Shown here piece by piece: positions 6,814 through 11,069 of a stretch of 11,069 nucleotides of DNA. The notes beneath the pieces were generated by a model. The model saw only the letters and a program-made list of their open reading frames with translations, was not told where the DNA came from and did no database searches. The DNA is from Roseburia sp. Its GTDB lineage: Bacteria > Bacillota_A > Clostridia > Lachnospirales > Lachnospiraceae. The first letter of the stretch is position 1, and each line of letters starts with the position of its first letter. A program made the translations under genes and the position numbers. The DNA is taken from positions 1 through 11,069 of the forward strand of contig JAFYQA010000160.1 in assembly GCA_017547315.1 (NCBI GenBank). The letters run 5' to 3'.

Positions 6814-8532
6814 TTATTTCCATAAATGATCAATGATTTTCTTCACTTCATCCTCAGTCCGTGCATTCTTACACTGCTCTGCCAGTTCTCTCGTTTCCGC
6901 CACAGTAACTTTTGAAAGCGCCTTTTTCACCTCAGCAATATTCGAACTACTCATGCTAAGCTTCTCTGCCCCAAGTCCTGCCAACAGCACTGCCCCTACC
7001 GCATTACCTGCCATCTCTCCACAGACAGATACTTCTTTTCCTACTTTTTCAAATGCATCAAAAATCTGTGCCAGAACACGTATCATTGCAGGCGAATAAC
7101 TTTGATAATAATCCTCAATCTCTTCATTCATACGGTCTGCTGCACACAAATACTGCGTCAGGTCATTCGTTCCTATGCTCGCAAAATCCACTTCCTCTGC
7201 TGCCATATCTGCAATTAATGCAATCGATGGCACCTCTATCATAATTCCTATTTTAATATCGTTATCGTATGTGATTCCTGCTGCGTCTAACTCTGCCTTT
7301 GCCTGCTCCACATATTTCTTTGCCCGATAGATATCTTCCATATTTCCTACCATCGGGAGCATAATACGTAGAGGACCAAATGCTGACACACGAAGTGCTG
7401 CTCTAAGCTGTGTCATAAAAAGTTCTGCATTATCCAAGGAAAGGCGAATACCTCTTTTTCCTAAAAATGGATTACTCTCTTTTGGAAGTTTCAAATATGG
7501 AACATTCTTATCTCCACCAATATCGGCGATTCGTAATGTTACCGATTTACCATTCGCATTTTCTATCACCTTTTTATAAGTCTCAAACTGTTCTTCCTCA
7601 CTCGGAAGACCTTTGCTTTGCATATATAAGAATTCTGTTCGGAACAATCCTACAAAATCAAACATCGAATCCGGAACATCAAAATTAGTGGAACCTATAT
7701 TTATCCCGATCTGAATACATTTTCCATCCTCCATTTCACAAGGACGATTCAAAAATGCCTCTTCTTCCTTCTGCCTTCGGGCAAATTCTTCCTGTTTCTC
7801 GTAACCTTTTTTAACATCATCTTCGGTCGGAGAAAGTATCAGCACTCCATCAAATCCATCCAACAGAAACTCTGCTCCATCCGGGATTTGTTCCATAGCA
7901 TTTGCAACTTCTGTAACCATAGGTATACCATACCCTCTGGCTAGCACTGCTACATGAGCATTCACACTATTTTTTTCTGTTACGATTCCTTTTACATGTT
8001 CACGGTCTATTGCCGCCACATCACTTGGCAATAACCTCTCGGCTACTACGATTACGTCTTTTTCCAGATTAGACAAACTGCGTTCCAATTTTCCTAAATA
8101 ATTGCGAAGCAAACGCCGTTTGACATCATACATATCTATTTCACGTTGTGCTACCAGAGCATCCTCTACCTGCTGTAACTCAGCTATACGCTGTCCAAAA
8201 CAGGCTTCTATCGCAATCTCTGGGTACATACAATCCTGCAGAATGGCATTTTGAATATCGTATAATAAATCTTCATCATCTAATATTGCCATGTGAGCCG
8301 CAAAAATAGCTGCTGCATCTTTATCGTCAGAAGATACTTTCTCCTGCAATAATTGCAGACCTCTCTTTGCACCGGTTCTAGCATCTTGAAATGACTTCCA
8401 ATATTCCGTCTCTTTTCCCGGTTTAAAACAACCCGCTTCCACATCCAGCACTAATGGCTCATATTGGTATGCTTCTGCTTTTACTATACCCTTTGAAACC
8501 GGATTACCAATTAGGACTCTTCGTTCCTCCAT
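6814..8532 (-). CDS. ptsI: PTS enzyme I (phosphoenolpyruvate-protein phosphotransferase)
   Basis: This 572-residue cytoplasmic enzyme takes phosphate from PEP and passes it to HPr, the first step of the sugar phosphotransferase system. The N-terminal domain (about 1-145) has the helical HPr-binding insert. The phospho-histidine domain carries the predicted active His193 in VNAHVAVLAR. The C-terminal PEP-binding barrel has Arg298 in GLFRTEFLYM, Arg334 in LRIADIGGDK, Glu433 in MIEVPS, the signature IGTNDLTQY at 453-461 with Asn456/Asp457 for Mg2+, Arg467 in AADRMN, and Cys504 in VCGEMAGN. Length is normal for the family (about 570-575). The loop before His193 departs from the usual GGRTSH. A GGGGTGA ribosome site precedes the ATG, which lies within the last codons of the upstream CapA-type gene (22-nt overlap). 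No ptsH is adjacent. PEP synthase and pyruvate phosphate dikinase are excluded by size and domain order. Confidence 0.93.
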   Translation of the reverse strand: MEERRVLIGNPVSKGIVKAEAYQYEPLVLDVEAGCFKPGKETEYWKSFQDARTGAKRGLQLLQEKVSSDDKDAAAIFAAHMAILDDEDLLYDIQNAILQDCMYPEIAIEACFGQRIAELQQVEDALVAQREIDMYDVKRRLLRNYLGKLERSLSNLEKDVIVVAERLLPSDVAAIDREHVKGIVTEKNSVNAHVAVLARGYGIPMVTEVANAMEQIPDGAEFLLDGFDGVLILSPTEDDVKKGYEKQEEFARRQKEEEAFLNRPCEMEDGKCIQIGINIGSTNFDVPDSMFDFVGLFRTEFLYMQSKGLPSEEEQFETYKKVIENANGKSVTLRIADIGGDKNVPYLKLPKESNPFLGKRGIRLSLDNAELFMTQLRAALRVSAFGPLRIMLPMVGNMEDIYRAKKYVEQAKAELDAAGITYDNDIKIGIMIEVPSIALIADMAAEEVDFASIGTNDLTQYLCAADRMNEEIEDYYQSYSPAMIRVLAQIFDAFEKVGKEVSVCGEMAGNAVGAVLLAGLGAEKLSMSSSNIAEVKKALSKVTVAETRELAEQCKNARTEDEVKKIIDHLWK

Positions 8533-9812
8533 AAGTCACCCCACACTTTATCACACAATTCAACACAATAGTCATAAGAAAAATTAGCATCCTGTTTGAT
8601 AATTTCATTCTGATCTGCCAATTCCTCTGTATACTCATCTAAAAAATACACCGATACACCATTTATTCCTTCGCTCAAGTGGCATACTACCGGTTCTACT
8701 CCATACTCCATGACAAAGGCTTCGCCACTCTCATTTAATCCTATCGTAACCGTCGCCATACCACCTACCATACGGTTAGCAATTCCTGTTCCGCTACTCG
8801 ATGTCCAATTGCAGAAATTACCAATTGAATAATACACCAACATCGATTGTCCTGTTTCCTCATCTACGATCATTTCTACAGGCTCTATCACATGCGGATG
8901 AGTTCCTATCACTAAATCTACACCATTTTCAAAAAAGATATCGGCCCATTTCTTCTGAGAATTAACCACTCCCAGCTCATATTCATTGCCCCAATGTGGA
9001 CAAACCACCGTAAAATCAGCCAACTCCTCTGCTTTCGTAAGTGCTTCGATTACCTTTTCTTCTTCCAACAAATCCACCGCATAAGGCATATCAGAAGGAA
9101 GGGCAATTCCATTCGTTCCGTATGTAAAATTCAATACAGCAATTTTCACGCCATCTTGCTCATACACATATATCTCATTCTGATCATCCTGACTTCCATG
9201 AATTCCAAGTACAGGAATCTCTGGATAATTTTCATCCCAAAAAGTCAAACAACTCTTAAGTCCCTTTTTTCCCTGATCAAGTGCATGATTCGTACCATGA
9301 CAAATCACATCGAATCCTGCCTCTATCAAGTCATGTCCTAACTCAAACGGTGCGTTAAATGCAGGATAACCGGAAATACCATATTTTTCACCTGCGATAA
9401 TTACTTCCTGATTCACAATCGCAAGGTCTGCTGCCTGAATCTCTTCTATCGTATTGGCAAAAAGAGCATCATAACTATAAGTGCCATCTTCCTGCTTCGC
9501 ACTCCCCTCCACAGGAGTATGCATTAACATATCACCTATCATGAGAATAGAAATTTCAGGACCTGCATATATAGACTCTTCCTGTGTAACTGATTCTTCA
9601 ATAACTTCTGTTCCTTCTATACTTCCGGTTAATTCGCCATCCATACCGTTATATTCTGTTTCGAAATGGATATCCCCGTTTTCCGTATTTTCTATAACAT
9701 TATCCACATCTTTGCTTGCATTTATCTTGAAGTTACATCCTGTCAAAAGATTCGTACACAACACAGACATCATACCTATTGCAAGTATTTTCTGAACCTT
9801 GTGATTTTTCAT
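8511..9812 (-). CDS. CapA/PgsA-family (PGA_cap metallophosphatase-like) lipoprotein
   Basis: This 433-residue protein starts with a lipoprotein signal: basic MKNHKVQK, a hydrophobic stretch, and lipobox LTGC with Cys26 as the predicted lipid-modified residue, so it should be anchored outside the membrane. Residues 30-82 are an acidic linker. The calcineurin-like PGA_cap domain covers about 87-335, with GD at 93-94, NQE at 134-136, GTNHALD at 173-179, HWG at 273-275 and GTHPHV at 303-308, all expected metal ligands. The C-terminal part (340-433) is not recognised beyond the family. Homologues include CapA/PgsA, linked to poly-gamma-glutamate capsule, but no capB/capC-like gene is nearby, so a capsule role is not supported here; an envelope phosphatase or esterase is as likely. 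AAGAGG lies 11 nt before the start, a rather long gap. It overlaps ptsI by 22 nt. Confidence 0.85.
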   Translation of the reverse strand: MKNHKVQKILAIGMMSVLCTNLLTGCNFKINASKDVDNVIENTENGDIHFETEYNGMDGELTGSIEGTEVIEESVTQEESIYAGPEISILMIGDMLMHTPVEGSAKQEDGTYSYDALFANTIEEIQAADLAIVNQEVIIAGEKYGISGYPAFNAPFELGHDLIEAGFDVICHGTNHALDQGKKGLKSCLTFWDENYPEIPVLGIHGSQDDQNEIYVYEQDGVKIAVLNFTYGTNGIALPSDMPYAVDLLEEEKVIEALTKAEELADFTVVCPHWGNEYELGVVNSQKKWADIFFENGVDLVIGTHPHVIEPVEMIVDEETGQSMLVYYSIGNFCNWTSSSGTGIANRMVGGMATVTIGLNESGEAFVMEYGVEPVVCHLSEGINGVSVYFLDEYTEELADQNEIIKQDANFSYDYCVELCDKVWGDLWRNEES

Positions 9813-9870
9813 AGTTCTCTATTCCTCTTCACACCTATAGTCTTCTATTCTATCATTATCGGCTTTTATC

Positions 9871-9886
9871 AAATCAATCTTGATTT
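9871..9886. repeat. Short inverted repeat upstream of the CapA gene
   Basis: AAATCAATCTTGATTT is a near-perfect 7+7 inverted repeat with a 2-nt centre. It lies 59-74 nt upstream of the CapA start, in the 92-nt gap after rsmI, and on the minus strand contains a possible -35 (TTGATT or TTGATA). No well-spaced -10 was found with it: TAGAAT sits 19 nt or 14 nt away. It has no GC-rich stem or T-run, so it is not a terminator. It could be an operator or chance in AT-rich DNA. Confidence 0.25.
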
Positions 9887-9904
9887 CTACACATTAATTT
9901 GCAT

Positions 9905-10741
9905 TTACAGCAACGCCTGATACACATCTCGTTTACTAATACCACGGTCCTTTGCCACCAGTTTCATAGCCTCTTTTCGATCGATTCCCTGATTCTCATA
10001 AACCGCCATGTGTTCTTCTAACGTCATCGCTTCCCAAGACTTCTTCTCTTCTTCCGCAATTTCTTCAAAAGACTTTCCCTCTAATACAAGCACATACTCA
10101 CCACGAGGCTCGTTCTCTTTATAGAAATCCAGCATGTCCGAAATCGTAGCCAGCATCTTCTCTTCGTAACGTTTTGTCAATTCGCGGCACACGGCAATTT
10201 TACGATTACCTAACACACTCTGCAACTCTTCTAAAGTCTTTACCAAATGATGTGGTGCTTCGTACATGATAATAGTTCTGGTCTCATTCTTAAGCTGTTC
10301 TAAGACCAACGCACGCTCTTTTTTATCTCTTGGTAAAAATGCTTCGAATGCAAATCTTCTGGTCGGAAGACCTGACATCGTAAGTGCCGTAATACATGCT
10401 GCTGCTCCCGGTAACGAAGTTACTTCGATACCCTCTTCGTAACAAATACGCACCAAATCTTCGCCCGGATCAGAAATACCCGGTGTTCCTGCATCCGTAA
10501 TTAATGCAATATTTTTACCCTCACGCATCTTATCAACCAGCTGATAGGCTTTTTCAATTTTATTGTACTCATGATAACTCGTCATCGGAGTTTTAATCTC
10601 AAAATGATTGAGCAGTTTAATTGAATTTCTTGTATCCTCTGCTGCAATTAAATCTACTTCTTTTAAAGTACGCAACACACGGAATGTAATATCTTCCAGA
10701 TTACCAATCGGAGTCGCACACAAATATAATTTTCCTGCCAT
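9905..10741 (-). CDS. rsmI: 16S rRNA (cytidine(1402)-2'-O)-methyltransferase RsmI
   Basis: This 278-residue SAM-dependent enzyme methylates the 2'-OH of C1402 in the decoding centre of 16S rRNA. Diagnostic segments are ATPIGNLEDIT at 9-19, AAEDTR at 33-38, and TDAGTPGISDPG at 82-93, which is the tetrapyrrole-methylase-fold SAM site of this family. SLPGAAACITAL at 109-120 and YEAPHHLVKTL at 160-170 also match. The C-terminal 45 residues, ending in GISKRDVYQALL, fit the small helical domain found in longer RsmI proteins. The start at 10741 is chosen because AGAGAGG lies 9 nt upstream; the in-frame ATG at 10750 abuts that site with no spacing. It follows the trmN6-like gene by 45 nt, a common pairing in Firmicutes. 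I see no terminator after it, so transcription may continue into the CapA gene. Confidence 0.95.
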   Translation of the reverse strand: MAGKLYLCATPIGNLEDITFRVLRTLKEVDLIAAEDTRNSIKLLNHFEIKTPMTSYHEYNKIEKAYQLVDKMREGKNIALITDAGTPGISDPGEDLVRICYEEGIEVTSLPGAAACITALTMSGLPTRRFAFEAFLPRDKKERALVLEQLKNETRTIIMYEAPHHLVKTLEELQSVLGNRKIAVCRELTKRYEEKMLATISDMLDFYKENEPRGEYVLVLEGKSFEEIAEEEKKSWEAMTLEEHMAVYENQGIDRKEAMKLVAKDRGISKRDVYQALL

Positions 10742-10786
10742 AAGATGCATCCTCTCTTTTCACATTCTTATACATTCAAAATTTCA

Positions 10787-11069
10787 CTACTTATTTTCAG
10801 GTTTTATCATCCCATAAATCTCATATATCTCGTCCGTATATACGCCCGGCTCTTTATATACAATCAGTGGCGGCTCCACTGTCATCCGTGATTTTCCACC
10901 ACGAAGTCCTTCTATTAAAACCATATTTGGTTCCTTGTCTATGTAAGGATACACCAGCCGCATACGTTTTGGCTCAATTCGATATTCCACCATCTTACTC
11001 ATAATCTCTGCCAACCTGAATGGTCTGTGCACCATATAAAATCGTCCCTTTGGCTTTAACAATCTGGCA
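10787..11069 (-). CDS. trmN6: tRNA1(Val) (adenine(37)-N6)-methyltransferase, C-terminal part
   Basis: The frame enters from the right edge and ends with a TAG at 10787, so only about the last 94 residues are present. The visible part begins ARLLKPKGRFYMVHRP, the beta-strand region following the catalytic NPPY motif in Rossmann-fold methyltransferases. The segments MRLVYPYIDKEPNMVLIEG and VEPPLIVYKE, then YTDEIYEIYG near the end, are typical of TrmN6/YfiC-like (COG4123) enzymes that methylate A37 of tRNA1(Val). The SAM-binding motif I and the NPPY motif lie outside the window, so activity cannot be judged. A TTG at 11062 is not a start: the frame stays open upstream of it. The gene sits directly upstream of rsmI, as in many Bacillota. 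Confidence 0.82.
   Translation of the reverse strand, partial: ARLLKPKGRFYMVHRPFRLAEIMSKMVEYRIEPKRMRLVYPYIDKEPNMVLIEGLRGGKSRMTVEPPLIVYKEPGVYTDEIYEIYGMIKPENK

Noticed and set aside
8994..9341. 115-codon plus-strand open frame inside the CapA-type gene
   Set aside because: It is antisense to a gene with clear family motifs, and its composition (rich in Ile, Ser, His, Leu) is that of a complementary-strand shadow.
8511..9812. CapA-type gene as evidence of a poly-gamma-glutamate capsule locus
   Set aside because: No ligase (capB) or membrane partner (capC) gene is adjacent; the neighbours are rsmI and ptsI.

Overview
The window reads as ordinary chromosome from an AT-rich, Gram-positive anaerobe of the Clostridia. 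A gut Lachnospiraceae-type organism is the best guess, inferred from strong AGGAGG-type ribosome sites, a butyrate/4-hydroxybutyrate-type CoA-transferase, a class II tandem-domain PPK2, a GPH sugar symporter and a CapA-type lipoprotein. I see no rRNA, tRNA, CRISPR array, insertion sequence, phage gene or origin. Coding density is high and no gene-free stretch exceeds 300 bases.

Left region (1-2221, minus strand): an apparent operon runs leftwards from a TTGTGC-17-TACAAT promoter. It holds a Cof-like HAD phosphatase, then an acetyl-CoA hydrolase/transferase-family CoA-transferase, then the first 18 codons of a gene cut by the window edge that looks like an amidohydrolase. Diverging from it is a single-gene unit (2251-3463): a strong promoter, a PfkB sugar kinase of the 2-dehydro-3-deoxygluconate kinase type, and its own terminator.

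Middle (3464-6812): a GPH-family MFS sugar symporter converges on the kinase, and the two genes have separate back-to-back hairpin terminators. The symporter and the next gene diverge from a shared AT-rich region of about 230 bp. That next gene is a two-domain polyphosphate:AMP phosphotransferase (PPK2 class II).

Right region (6814-11069, minus strand): in transcription order there is the 3' part of a tRNA1(Val) m6A37 methyltransferase (trmN6-like), rsmI (16S rRNA C1402 2'-O-methyltransferase), a CapA/PgsA-family lipoprotein and ptsI (PTS enzyme I). The CapA gene overlaps ptsI by 22 nt, which suggests translational coupling. A hairpin usable in both directions terminates ptsI and the phosphotransferase.

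Together the genes suggest carbohydrate uptake and entry (GPH symporter, KDG-type kinase, PTS enzyme I), acyl-CoA fermentation (CoA-transferase), polyphosphate-based nucleotide phosphorylation and RNA modification. I found no convincing new multi-gene system. The items most worth a second look are the divergent phospho-histidine loop of enzyme I and its pairing with a CapA lipoprotein without ptsH, the degenerate first PPK2 domain, the lone KDG-type kinase with an internal insertion, and the HAD/CoA-transferase/amidohydrolase operon.
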